From assembly GCA_016124755.1 (NCBI GenBank), contig WGNA01000030.1:43341-107340 (forward strand): a DNA stretch of 64,000 nucleotides. The letters run 5' to 3'. A model generated the notes under the pieces. It was given only the letters and a program-made list of their open reading frames with translations. It was not told the origin of the DNA and ran no database searches. The translations under genes were made by a program, and so were the position numbers. The stretch is from Bacteroidota bacterium. Lineage in GTDB: Bacteria > Bacteroidota > Bacteroidia > NS11-12g > UBA9320. Shown piece by piece: positions 25,662 through 34,600 of this stretch. Position 1 is the first letter of the stretch, and every line of letters starts with the position of its first letter.

Positions 25662-26873
25662 ATGAAACGTAAACTCATCTGGCTCCCGGCTTTCCTTATT
25701 GGTTGTGTTGCTCTTTCAACCTTGCTTTTGAACAGAGCTTCCGGATCGCGGTCGCACAATTATGTTCAACAGATCTCCCTTCCCGTTCCTGAGGTAAATC
25801 AGGTAACGGATGTAACTTCTACGGAAGCGAAAAAAATTCAGCTCGCTCTTTTATTGGATACGAGCAACAGCATGGACGGGTTAATTGATCAGGCCAAACA
25901 GCAGCTTTGGAATATTGTGAATGAACTGGCCCGGGCATCCAAAGACTCTGTATCAGCAAATATTGAAATTGCCTTATACGAATACGGCAACGACTGGCTT
26001 TCGGTGAGTTCGGGTTATATACGGCAGGTTACAGCTTTTAGCAGCGATCTGGATAATCTGAGTGCTAAATTATTTGAACTAAAAACTAATGGTGGAAGCG
26101 AGTACTGTGGACAGGTAATCCGGGATGCGGTGAACGGATTAAAGTGGTCAACCAACGACAGTTGCTACAAAGTAATATATATAGCGGGCAATGAACCATT
26201 TAACCAGGGATCGGTAAGTTTTAAAGAATCATGTGAGATCGCACATTCTAAAGGCATTAATGTGAACACTATTTTTTGTGGGCAATATGCAGGTGGACTG
26301 GCAACTAATTGGTCGAAAGGAGCAGAAATCGGAGGCGGAATTTATCTCAACATCGACAGCGACCAGCGAACGGTTCAGGTTGCTACTCCGTATGATGCAC
26401 AGATTCTCCAACTCAATCAGCAGTTGAATCAGACCTATATTTATTATGGAAAAGAAGGAGAAACCAAAAAAGCGAATCAGGAAAGTCAGGATGCAAATGC
26501 CGGAAAATATTCTGCTGCCAACACCGCAAAACGGGCGATTTCAAAATCTTCAAAAATCTATTCTAACGAGAGCTGGGATTTGGTGGATGCGTATGAAAAA
26601 GATTCAGCGGTTATTGCCAAAGTTGATAAATCAACTCTTCCGGAAAAGTACCGCAATCAGACCACAACTCAACTGAAAGAGACAGTGAAGGCAGAGAATG
26701 AAAAACGATCTGAATTGAAAAAGGAAATTTCACACCTTGGGGTTGAACGGCAGAATTACATCACCAATCAGACTTCATCGGATTCATCAAACAACAATAC
26801 TTTAGGTGTGAAGATGATTAACACAATCCATGAACAGGCGGGCAAAAAAGGTTTTGTTTTTAAGGAGGGATAG
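25662..26873 (+). CDS. VWA-domain protein, exported or membrane anchored
   Basis: A 403-residue protein. The N-terminal segment RKLIWLPAFLIGCVALSTLLL is a signal anchor or signal peptide. A von Willebrand A domain fills residues 55-260: the metal site is DTSNSM (Asp66, Ser68, Ser70), with a NGGSEYCG metal loop and a YIAGNEP strand. The C-terminal 150 residues are helical and charged (QLKETVKAENEKRSELKKE), with no recognised domain. VWA domains bind protein ligands through the metal ion; the ligand is unknown. It is divergent from the kinase operon, with 190 nt between the starts holding both promoters. Confidence 0.85.
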   Translation: MKRKLIWLPAFLIGCVALSTLLLNRASGSRSHNYVQQISLPVPEVNQVTDVTSTEAKKIQLALLLDTSNSMDGLIDQAKQQLWNIVNELARASKDSVSANIEIALYEYGNDWLSVSSGYIRQVTAFSSDLDNLSAKLFELKTNGGSEYCGQVIRDAVNGLKWSTNDSCYKVIYIAGNEPFNQGSVSFKESCEIAHSKGINVNTIFCGQYAGGLATNWSKGAEIGGGIYLNIDSDQRTVQVATPYDAQILQLNQQLNQTYIYYGKEGETKKANQESQDANAGKYSAANTAKRAISKSSKIYSNESWDLVDAYEKDSAVIAKVDKSTLPEKYRNQTTTQLKETVKAENEKRSELKKEISHLGVERQNYITNQTSSDSSNNNTLGVKMINTIHEQAGKKGFVFKEG

Positions 26874-26901
26874 GGAACTGATTTACAATATCACGTGATT
26901 C

Positions 26902-26931
26902 AAAAAAAGGAGGCGCAGGTCTCCTTTTTTT
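26902..26931 (+). terminator. Rho-independent terminator after the VWA gene
   Basis: An 11-bp stem, aaaaaaaggag paired with ctccttttttt around an 8-nt loop, ending in a T run. It isolates the VWA gene from the tetR-paa cluster. Confidence 0.9.
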
Positions 26932-26950
26932 GTTGCCTGACAAATATCAC

Positions 26951-26980
26951 TTGCAGGATTCAAATCCATTTTTAACTTTG
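26951..26980 (+). promoter_or_regulatory. Promoter of the tetR-paa operon
   Basis: A TTG (26951-26953), a 19-nt spacer and TAACTTTG (26973-26980), a full match to the Bacteroidota -33/-7 arrangement. The ATG at 26999 is 18 nt beyond the box. The frame open from 26930 would start upstream of this promoter and is rejected. Confidence 0.75.
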
Positions 26981-26982
26981 CC

Positions 26983-26999
26983 TAACGAATGTTCGTTTA
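26983..26999. promoter_or_regulatory. Palindromic operator for the TetR regulator
   Basis: AACGAA-TG-TTCGTT (26984-26997) is a perfect inverted repeat lying between the -7 box and the start codon, where bound repressor would block transcription start. AACG/CGTT half-sites are known for the Thermus phenylacetate repressor PaaR, although the spacing there is shorter. Autoregulation and repression of the paa genes are inferred. Confidence 0.65.
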
Positions 27000-27574
27000 T
27001 GACTTCCCGACAACTCGAATTACTTCAGATCGCACAAGCACTTTTTAAGGAAAAGGGATACGCTGCTGCATCAGTTCGCGACATTGCAAAGGCTGCTAAT
27101 GTTGAGCCGGCAAGTCTTTACAGTCACTTTAGCGGAAAGGAAGATTTACTCGATGCCACCTGTTTTGAAATGGCGGAAAAATTTCTGACAGCCATCGAAG
27201 AGGTGAACGACATTTATTTTAATGCCGAACAGCGGTTGCACATGGCTGTTCACAACCACGTTAAAATTCTCACCGAAAACCTGAATGCTTCGTATGTCTT
27301 TCAGCGGGAATGGCGGCATCTGGGTGAACCCCGGAAATCAGAATTTATTGAATTGAGAAACCGCTACGAAGACGGTTTCCGGAAAATAATTGAAAACGGT
27401 ATTGAAGAAGGACTCTTTAACGAAGTTGATATTAAGATCGCAACACTTACGCTTCTTTCCAGTCTGAACTGGATTGTGGAATGGTACCGCACTGATGGAG
27501 CCAAAGGAGCCGAACAAATTGCCGATCAGTTATACGGATTTATACTCACCGGTCTGAGAAAAGACCCTTTATAA
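26999..27574 (+). CDS. TetR-family regulator of the paa cluster
   Basis: A 191-residue repressor. The N-terminal helix-turn-helix (residues 5-50: LLQIAQALFKEKGYAAASV, then VEPASLYSHFSGKEDLL) is typical of TetR. The C-terminal ligand domain is helical, with FQREWRHL and TLLSSLNWIVEWYR of the TetR_C group common among fatty-acid and phenylacetate regulators. The ligand is probably phenylacetyl-CoA or a downstream CoA ester, inferred from the paaA gene 21 nt downstream. The operator at 26983-26999 fits self-repression. Confidence 0.9.
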   Translation: MTSRQLELLQIAQALFKEKGYAAASVRDIAKAANVEPASLYSHFSGKEDLLDATCFEMAEKFLTAIEEVNDIYFNAEQRLHMAVHNHVKILTENLNASYVFQREWRHLGEPRKSEFIELRNRYEDGFRKIIENGIEEGLFNEVDIKIATLTLLSSLNWIVEWYRTDGAKGAEQIADQLYGFILTGLRKDPL

Positions 27575-27595
27575 TCAACAAGACATTGTAACGCT

Positions 27596-28582
27596 ATGTA
27601 CGGAAACGCTTATATCGATCCTAATGAAACACCGGAAATCCTACAGGGAGAAGATCCGGTTTTGCTTGCCGAGTTCGAAGCCAGAATTCAGGCCGGAGAA
27701 AAAATTGAACCGCAGGATTGGATGCCAAGGGAATACCGGAAGCAGCTAATCCGCATGATTGAGCAGCACGCTCATTCCGAAATTATCGGTGCTCTTCCGG
27801 AAGGAACCTGGATTACCAGAGCTCCCGGTTTTCGTCGTAAACTCGCTTTGATGGCAAAAGTTCAGGACGAAGTAGGTCATGCTCAGCTCTTGTATTCAGC
27901 CGCCGAAACATTAGGGAAAAGCCGCGAAGCCATGATCAATGATCTGATCACCGGCAAATCGAAATATTCGAATGTGTTCAACTACCCGGCGATTACCTGG
28001 GCCGACTCCGCAATCATAGCCTGGTTGATTGATGCCGGTGCAATTGTTAACCAGCTCGCAAATTCAAAAGGAAGTTACGGCCCTTATTGTCGTGCCTTGG
28101 AACGCATTTGTTACGAAGAGTCGTTTCACCTGAAATACGGACACGACAACGTTGTGCATCTCGCAACCGGAACCCCGAAACAACGACAAATGGTTCAGGA
28201 AGCACTTACACGATGGTGGCCGCCGATTATGCATTTCTTTGGACCGAGTGATAAAATTTCCGTGCACTCCGAAATTCTGATGCGTTGGAAAGTTAAAATG
28301 GCTTCTAACGACGACATGCGTCAGCAATACCTCGACATGTACGTTCCCAAAATCTGGGATCTCGATCTCGTTCTGCCGGATCCGAACCTGAAGAAAAATA
28401 AAGAAACCGGTAAGTGGGAATTCACCGAACCCGATTGGGAAGAGTTCAAGCGCGTTATTAACGGCAATGGTCCGTGTAACGCCGAACGACTTGCCGTTCG
28501 ACGAATGGCCGAAGAAAAAGGCCGTTGGGTTCGTCGGGCGATTTTGGGTGACAATGCAAAATACACTGTACCACTCGCCTGA
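27596..28582 (+). CDS. paaA: 1,2-phenylacetyl-CoA epoxidase, catalytic subunit PaaA
   Basis: The 328-residue di-iron subunit of the multicomponent monooxygenase that epoxidises phenylacetyl-CoA using O2 and NADPH, the committed step of aerobic phenylacetate breakdown. Iron ligands sit in HAHSEIIGA / [11 protein letters not shown] (first pair) and [12 protein letters not shown] (second pair). MREDWMP-type [12 protein letters not shown] and [12 protein letters not shown] are family hallmarks. It is co-transcribed with tetR. The next gene in the cluster is not paaB but a T9SS protein. Confidence 0.96.
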   Translation: MYGNAYIDPNETPEILQGEDPVLLAEFEARIQAGEKIEPQDWMPREYRKQLIRMIEQHAHSEIIGALPEGTWITRAPGFRRKLALMAKVQDEVGHAQLLYSAAETLGKSREAMINDLITGKSKYSNVFNYPAITWADSAIIAWLIDAGAIVNQLANSKGSYGPYCRALERICYEESFHLKYGHDNVVHLATGTPKQRQMVQEALTRWWPPIMHFFGPSDKISVHSEILMRWKVKMASNDDMRQQYLDMYVPKIWDLDLVLPDPNLKKNKETGKWEFTEPDWEEFKRVINGNGPCNAERLAVRRMAEEKGRWVRRAILGDNAKYTVPLA

Positions 28583-28590
28583 TTCTGACC

Positions 28591-28620
28591 TTGCAAGGAT
28601 GGAAGTTTCTGTTAAATTTG
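28591..28620 (+). promoter_or_regulatory. Promoter inside the paa cluster, before the T9SS gene
   Basis: TTG (28591-28593), a 19-nt spacer and TAAATTTG (28613-28620): a full-consensus promoter starting just after the paaA stop. It means that the T9SS gene and paaB-D can be transcribed without the TetR-controlled promoter. Confidence 0.75.
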
Positions 28621-28646
28621 GTAGGTTTTATCAATTCACTTTTGCG

Positions 28647-30017
28647 ATGAAGAAGGTAGTTCTTTCCATGTTGGCAGTTTTTTCCGGTTTCCAGCTTTTA
28701 GCGCAAAACGTCCCGAACAGTTCGTTTGAAACCTGGTCGACCCAAACCGCATTTTCTCCAACATCATGGATAACTGCCGGCCCGGTATCTCAATGTGAAG
28801 AAACCTTCGAAGGGAGTTTTGCGATCAAATTAGAAAATAAAGAACAGAACAACACCCGAAGCTTTGTTTCCACCGGTGCATTTTCAGAAGGAAAAATTGG
28901 GGGTTATGCCTATGATGAGCAGCCGCTCAGTCTTAGGTTTCATGCCAAATACGATCTGGCTCCCGGAGATAAAGCTCAGGTAGCAGCTATTTTCACGCTA
29001 AAAGGAAATGCACTTGGGTATGTTACCATAAACATTGAAGGAAACAGTGCAGATACTTTCGGTTATTTCTCGGTTCCGATTACCTGGCAGCTCTCCTCAA
29101 TACCCGACTCTGTTGGCATTATTCTGAGTTCAATTGATCTCAATACGCAGGAAGTGAACGGCGACGGTTACATCATATTTGATGATTTATACTTCGCCTC
29201 CATCAGCACCAGAAATAAAGAAATCCAAAACGGGAGTTTTAATAAATGGAACAACAAGAGTTATCCGGTTTTGGATAATTGGTACACAACTGATGATTTC
29301 TATTACGAAAACTCTGGAGTGCGACTCGATCCGGCAATTGTTTCCTCAACAACAGACGGAAAAGCAGGGAAAGCTTTGTTGCTGAAAAATCAGATAGTGG
29401 GTTCGGATTTGCTTCCCGGAGTTGCCTTTACCGGAACCGATATATCCAAAATTGAAAGACCTTCTTTCCGGATGAATCAGAAGTGGAAGTATTTATCGGG
29501 TTATTATAAATACAATCCGCAAAACGGAGACACTGCCGTGATTGCGGCCATCCTTTTTAAAAACGGAGTACCCATTGCCAATGCTCAATTTGTTATTAAG
29601 CAAACCGTAAATGCCTGGACATACTTCGCAGTGGAAATTGGTTATGCAATCGACATTGTCCCCGACAGCGCAACCGTTGTTATTTTTAACAGCAACCCGG
29701 ATAATCCGCAAGGAACCGGAACCATTATGTATGTTGATGATGTGATGTTTTCCGATCATAATCTTGGGGTAATTGATCTTACCCGAAGCAAGCTCACCGT
29801 TTACCCGAACCCTTTTAAAGACGAAATAAAAATTACCGGACTCGATCGGGTTGACGGAGCCACTTATTCGGTTCGGGATGCAACCGGAAAAGAATTCAGA
29901 TCCGGTGAAGTACACAGAGAAATGACCATTGATATGCGGGATGCCGGAGCCGGTATTTATTTCCTCCATATCGAAGGCCGATACGTTAATACAGATAAAA
30001 TTTTACTCAAGGAATGA
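28647..30017 (+). CDS. T9SS type A secreted protein between paaA and paaB
   Basis: A 456-residue exported protein. Signal peptide at residues 1-20 (MKKVVLSMLAVFSGFQLLAQ). Two related jelly-roll-like domains follow, each opening with an N-S/G-SF-x-x-W motif (PNSSFETWS near residue 23; QNGSFNKWN near 193) and closing with a D-D-x-x-F motif (IIFDDLYFAS; IMYVDDVMFSD). The C-terminus is a type A sorting domain (YPNPFKDEIKI, then GAGIYFLHIEGR and KILLKE). It resembles carbohydrate-binding modules, but the ligand is unknown. The frame is open upstream to 28467 inside paaA; the promoter and signal peptide fix the ATG at 28647. Its stop overlaps the paaB start (ATGA). Nothing in phenylacetate catabolism requires a surface protein. 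Confidence 0.87.
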   Translation: MKKVVLSMLAVFSGFQLLAQNVPNSSFETWSTQTAFSPTSWITAGPVSQCEETFEGSFAIKLENKEQNNTRSFVSTGAFSEGKIGGYAYDEQPLSLRFHAKYDLAPGDKAQVAAIFTLKGNALGYVTINIEGNSADTFGYFSVPITWQLSSIPDSVGIILSSIDLNTQEVNGDGYIIFDDLYFASISTRNKEIQNGSFNKWNNKSYPVLDNWYTTDDFYYENSGVRLDPAIVSSTTDGKAGKALLLKNQIVGSDLLPGVAFTGTDISKIERPSFRMNQKWKYLSGYYKYNPQNGDTAVIAAILFKNGVPIANAQFVIKQTVNAWTYFAVEIGYAIDIVPDSATVVIFNSNPDNPQGTGTIMYVDDVMFSDHNLGVIDLTRSKLTVYPNPFKDEIKITGLDRVDGATYSVRDATGKEFRSGEVHREMTIDMRDAGAGIYFLHIEGRYVNTDKILLKE

Positions 30018-30394
30018 TTGAATCTCTTGATCCGCGCATCACGCGGGCGAACATTGAAGCGGATAGTGCTATTGATCCGTTGACACCGTTGGATCAGTTT
30101 CAGACTTTCGAAGTCTTTCATCAAAAAAAACGCGGGCAACAACATGTTCATGTAGGAATTGTTCACGCACCCAACCCGGAGATGGCACTGCTTTATGCTA
30201 AAGAACAATATTCGAGACGCGGACAGACTTCCAACCTATGGGTGGTTCCAACCAGTTGTGTTACCGCAACCGAATATTTCGACGACGATATTTTCAGCAC
30301 AACTGAAGAAAAGATTTACCGCGATCCGGGAACGTATAAAGTGATAGATCGCATCAAAGCATACAAAGAGAGAAAAGCACAAACCCAATCGTAA
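30014..30394 (+). CDS. paaB: 1,2-phenylacetyl-CoA epoxidase subunit PaaB
   Basis: A 126-residue structural subunit. It matches PaaB in FQTFEVFHQKKRGQQHVHVG, then HAPNPEMALLYAKEQYSRR and SNLWVVPTS. It is slightly longer than the Escherichia coli protein because of an N-terminal extension of about 30 residues (IESLDPRITRANIEADSAID). Its ATG overlaps the stop of the T9SS gene by 4 nt, so its translation is probably coupled to that gene. It bridges PaaA-PaaC dimers in the complex. Confidence 0.94.
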   Translation: MIESLDPRITRANIEADSAIDPLTPLDQFQTFEVFHQKKRGQQHVHVGIVHAPNPEMALLYAKEQYSRRGQTSNLWVVPTSCVTATEYFDDDIFSTTEEKIYRDPGTYKVIDRIKAYKERKAQTQS

Positions 30395-30402
30395 GAAACA
30401 GC

Positions 30403-31176
30403 ATGGATTTTTTTAACGAAAACCACGTAAACGCAGCAAAGGATCTGCTGTATAAAATGGCTGATGATCAATTGATCATTGGTCACCGTAACAGTGAATG
30501 GACCGGACTCGGACCTATTCTCGAAGAAGACATCGCTTTCAGCAGTATGGCTCAGGACAAAATCGGACAGAGTGAGCATCTGTACAATTTGCTTCACGAA
30601 CTTGGAGAAGCAGATGCCGATACAGTTGCCTTCACCCGAAATGCAAATCAGTTTCACTGTTGTCAATTCGTGGAATTCCCAATCGGAGAATACGACTTTA
30701 GTCTTGTACGCCATTTCCTTTTCGACATGGCTGAATATATTCGGTTTGAAATGCTAACCGGCTCGAGTTATGAAAATCTGGCCCGCATTGCGAAAAAGTA
30801 CAAAGGGGAAATCAAGTACCACACAATGCACGCAAACACCTGGCTCCAACAATTATCTCACGGTAACGAAGAGAGCAAAGCCCGCATGCAAAGTGCTTTG
30901 AACGATTGCTGGAATCTCGCACTTGGCATATTCGAGCGAGGAGAATATGAATCGGTTTTGAACGAAAGCGGAATTTTTGCCGGAGAAGCAGAACTACAGG
31001 AGAAGTGGCTCGAAACCATTTTACCACTGATTGAAAAAGCCGGACTTTCTGTTCCGGAAAAATCAGAATGGTCGCCGGTTTATGGTGGCAGAAAAGGCTT
31101 TCACACAGAATTTCTCCAACCGCTTCTTACAGAAATGACGGAAGTGTATTCGATCGACCCGACCGCCGAATGGTGA
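30403..31176 (+). CDS. paaC: 1,2-phenylacetyl-CoA epoxidase subunit PaaC
   Basis: A 257-residue structural subunit of the epoxidase, a ferritin-like helical bundle that pairs with PaaA. Family stretches include DDQLIIGHRNSEWTGLGP, EEDIAFSSMAQDKIGQ, and YGGRKGFHTEFLQPLLTEM near the end. It lies 8 nt after paaB. Confidence 0.95.
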   Translation: MDFFNENHVNAAKDLLYKMADDQLIIGHRNSEWTGLGPILEEDIAFSSMAQDKIGQSEHLYNLLHELGEADADTVAFTRNANQFHCCQFVEFPIGEYDFSLVRHFLFDMAEYIRFEMLTGSSYENLARIAKKYKGEIKYHTMHANTWLQQLSHGNEESKARMQSALNDCWNLALGIFERGEYESVLNESGIFAGEAELQEKWLETILPLIEKAGLSVPEKSEWSPVYGGRKGFHTEFLQPLLTEMTEVYSIDPTAEW

Positions 31177-31187
31177 TATTTTAAGTG

Positions 31188-31685
31188 ATGTCAACAACTG
31201 TAATTGACAGCGATTTTATCCGGGAAATTCTGCTGGAAGTTAAAGACCCGGAAATTCCTACCATCAGCATTGTTGATCTTGGAATTGTCACCGATATTAA
31301 GGTTGACGGGGATGCGGTATATGTTCAGCTCACACCCACTTTTGCCGGTTGTCCTGCACTTAAAATTATGGAGCAAATGGTTCGCGATCGTTTGGCACAG
31401 GAACCGGGAATTGCCAAAATCACAGTTGAAACCACTTTTGACAAGCAATGGAATACCGACATGATTACAGATGCGGGAAGAGAAGCATTGCTGAAACACG
31501 GACTCGCTCCACCCAAACACCACGAAGGTTATCTCGAACTGGATGTTTTATCCGATACTCCCTGCCCCTATTGTGGCAGCCGAAATACAACCCTGAAAAG
31601 TCCTTTTGGCCCTACATTATGCCGAAGTCTTCATTACTGCAACAACTGTCTGCAGGCCTTTGAAGGTTTTAAACCGGTTGGTTAA
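31188..31685 (+). CDS. paaD: Phenylacetate pathway protein PaaD (PaaJ)
   Basis: A 165-residue protein of the MIP18/SufT family, thought to help insert or mature the metal centre of the epoxidase. The N-terminal domain (LLEVKDPEIPTISIVDLGIV, LTPTFAGCPALKIMEQMV) is followed by a C-terminal zinc-ribbon-like region with CPYCGS, C near PTLC and CNNC. The start is the ATG at 31188, one codon after a GTG. It is the last paa gene in the window: the reductase PaaE is not adjacent. Its last 4 bp overlap the convergent caspase gene. Confidence 0.94.
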   Translation: MSTTVIDSDFIREILLEVKDPEIPTISIVDLGIVTDIKVDGDAVYVQLTPTFAGCPALKIMEQMVRDRLAQEPGIAKITVETTFDKQWNTDMITDAGREALLKHGLAPPKHHEGYLELDVLSDTPCPYCGSRNTTLKSPFGPTLCRSLHYCNNCLQAFEGFKPVG

Positions 31686-34600
31686 CCTCCAGACGAAACT
31701 GCACCTGCCGAAGCGTTTTGTTTGAGTGAAGTTCCCTGATACAGGAAGATGAAATCACCATCGGGATTCGAATCACCAAAGGAACCATAACAAACTTTTT
31801 GTCTGCCTTCTTCGGTAAACCGCATGTTGCCGGCAAAATCAGCTAAGGTAAGAATGCCTCCTTTAGAAGATCCCTTTGTGTTAAGAGTGGCAATAAACCT
31901 TTCCGCAAAAGGAGAGTGACTTCCGCGTCCGTCTGAAACATACGTACTGTCACCGCTTGTGAGATACAACCGGGTTTTAAATTTCAAATTATCTCTGAAG
32001 AACTGAGACGGGTTTGCGATCATGGCATTAACCGACTGATCTCCATAATACGGAGCTGTTTTTTGATTAAATCCGGCACCTCCGTAACATACATCCATCG
32101 TTAGCAACACATGCTGGCAACTGTAAATATTATTCAAACCATTTTTCACCCATTCAAAAGACAGGTAAGAAGACATGGTCTTTTCTTCGTCTATTGGTCT
32201 TGAATCTTTGCAAACAATTTGTCCGCCCAGAAAGGTATGGTGAACGCCGTGACCTGCGAAGAAAACAAACAACTGATCTTTGGGTCCGTATGGTTTTGAG
32301 AAGTAACTCATCAGGGTATCTTTCATCTGATTGAGTGTTGCGTTGCGAATTATTTTAACATTAAAACCGTAGTCTGCCTGCAGAATCGCTCCGATTTGTT
32401 CGGCATCGTTGATCGGGTTTTTGAGATCAGACCAAAAATCATATTCGTCGGTTGCGAAAAGCAAAGCATAGTTGGTTCCCTGTGCGTTGTCGTTCGGTCC
32501 TTTGCTCATGGCAGAATTGGATAGTTCACGGTTCAGATAGAACGAGTCTGTTCCCCACAATCCATTTTTGTCTTTGGCTTTCACAACTATTTTAGTCCAG
32601 CTCTTAACAAAATCTGACGTGAGATTAAACTTACCGTTTTGCGTAAAATCAACCGGTTTCCCATTTATCAGAATCTGCTCAATACCACTTGCGTCAACCG
32701 CCTGACCGTTAATATTTCCTTCGGCAGAAACCGATTTTGATTTCCCGCCACGAGTTCCTTCACCACCAACTGCACCCGATATGTAAATCATCGGAGGAAT
32801 TGTGTCTTTACCAGCTTCATTATAAATCGGAGAATATGCCACCGGAAAATCGGCTCCGTAACTGTAGCTCTTTAATTCAAATTGCATGTTGTTACGACTG
32901 AGTTTTCCGTACATATATCCCTCAAGACCTTTCGCAGAAATCTGAGCCATGGAAGTTCCGGCATCGGTTCCTTCTATTTTTATTCTTGAATTCCACGTAA
33001 CCATTGCATCTCCGCTCAGACCTTTTATTAAATAAGATGTAAACAACCCGGATTTTTCATTCGGTAATTCCACTCTTCCATCGGAAAGAATAAAGGTGAG
33101 GTTCTCATTATTAAATAACATTTCAGATGTCTCCTTCTGCTCAGCATATTGTTTAATAAAAGATGAATTAGCCGCATCCATCAGAATGAGTTTTTTGTCG
33201 GCCTGCATCATCTTAATCCATCCGATCAGATGTTGGTTATTTAAGGTATCAATACCGAAAATCATCTGACCGTTTCCGTTCTTTGGTGAATAACCGCTGT
33301 AATAAAGAACAAAACAATCACCGGGTTTCGAGTCGGTGATAACATGTTCAAACGCTTTCCTCAATTCGAGAGCCGATGAATTTTTAGAATTAAAAACATG
33401 GATATCGGTTTTATCAAATACCTGAGTAGATTTTTCACGGATGGTATTCGCAATTAAATCGGCATCGGTTTCAGCATACCGGTAACCATTTCCATGATAG
33501 TTATTCGATCCGATACTGATCACATACAGATTGTTACTTCGGGTTTGAATCTGCATTTTTCGTTGAGCCGCATATTGCATTTTGCGGTACATATCTTCCT
33601 GCACATCGTTATTCAGCCAATCGTAAACATTAGCAATATTTTCAAGATCACTGATTTCATTGCTCAGATCACTCAGTTTTGTGCGGCTTACTTCCCAGCC
33701 TGCCTGATAACGGTCGACCGCTTTGTCGAAATCCTTGTTTTTATAATATTGGTATGCCGCCCACCTGTAATAAGACCGAAGCCAATCGTATCGGATAGAT
33801 TCGCCTTTCAATTCATTACTGATGGAATTTTCAAATGCTTTAGCGGCCTGGGCATATTCCCCTTTGTCCTGAAGTTTCTTTCCCTCTTCGAAACTCTCAT
33901 TTGCCTCAACTTTAAATTTATAATGCCTGTCCCATTGCTGCTGAAGAAAATCCCGTTCTCTCCGAACCACATTCGGCTGCCAGTATTTATCAATGAAGAA
34001 CTGAAAATCTTTCATGATTCCCTCGGTAAAACTGGATGTGTAATTCATGTTCTCAAGACACATCATATATAAATCACGGGCTTTGTTCTGATTGTCGGTA
34101 AGCAAATAAGCATGTGCGAGATTCATGATGTAGGTGGTATTAAAACTATCGAGATGAAAGGCCTTCTCACAATTTTTTAAGGCATCCGGAAAATTCCCCT
34201 GCTTTAACTGAGCCCAGCCGTACATTCCATAACCCCCGGCCCATTCGGGGTACCTTTCCATCAGATAGGTGTATTGTTCTAATGCCCGTTTATAATCTTC
34301 ATTACTCAAATAAGCATTGCCCAAAAACCAGTTTGTATTATCGTTTTGAAAACCTGCCTTTAAAGCCTCTTTATAGGTATCAATTGAGCTCTCATATTTC
34401 TTTTGATAGTCTAAATTTTGTCCCTTCAAATTGAGGAATTCAACGACCAGACTGTCGTTCTTTAATTTTTTGGCAATCCCGATTAACTGATCAGCCGAAC
34501 GGTTCACCACATCGTAAGCCGAGTCTCCAATCAGGTTGTAATACGTATCCGATAATTTTTTATAGTCAAGTCCTTCGCTGTTTATATAGCCCATATTCTG

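Noticed and set aside
25662..26873. VWA protein as part of a MoxR-VWA system
   Set aside because: No MoxR AAA+ gene or second VWA/TPR gene accompanies it; it is flanked by a kinase operon and a terminator.
28467..28646. Longer N-terminus of the T9SS protein overlapping paaA
   Set aside because: The added 60 residues are a shadow of paaA, and the promoter and signal peptide fix the start at 28647.
33494..34072. A 192-codon plus-strand open frame inside the caspase gene
   Set aside because: Antisense shadow; the minus-strand protein has a signal peptide, repeats and two domains that explain the region.
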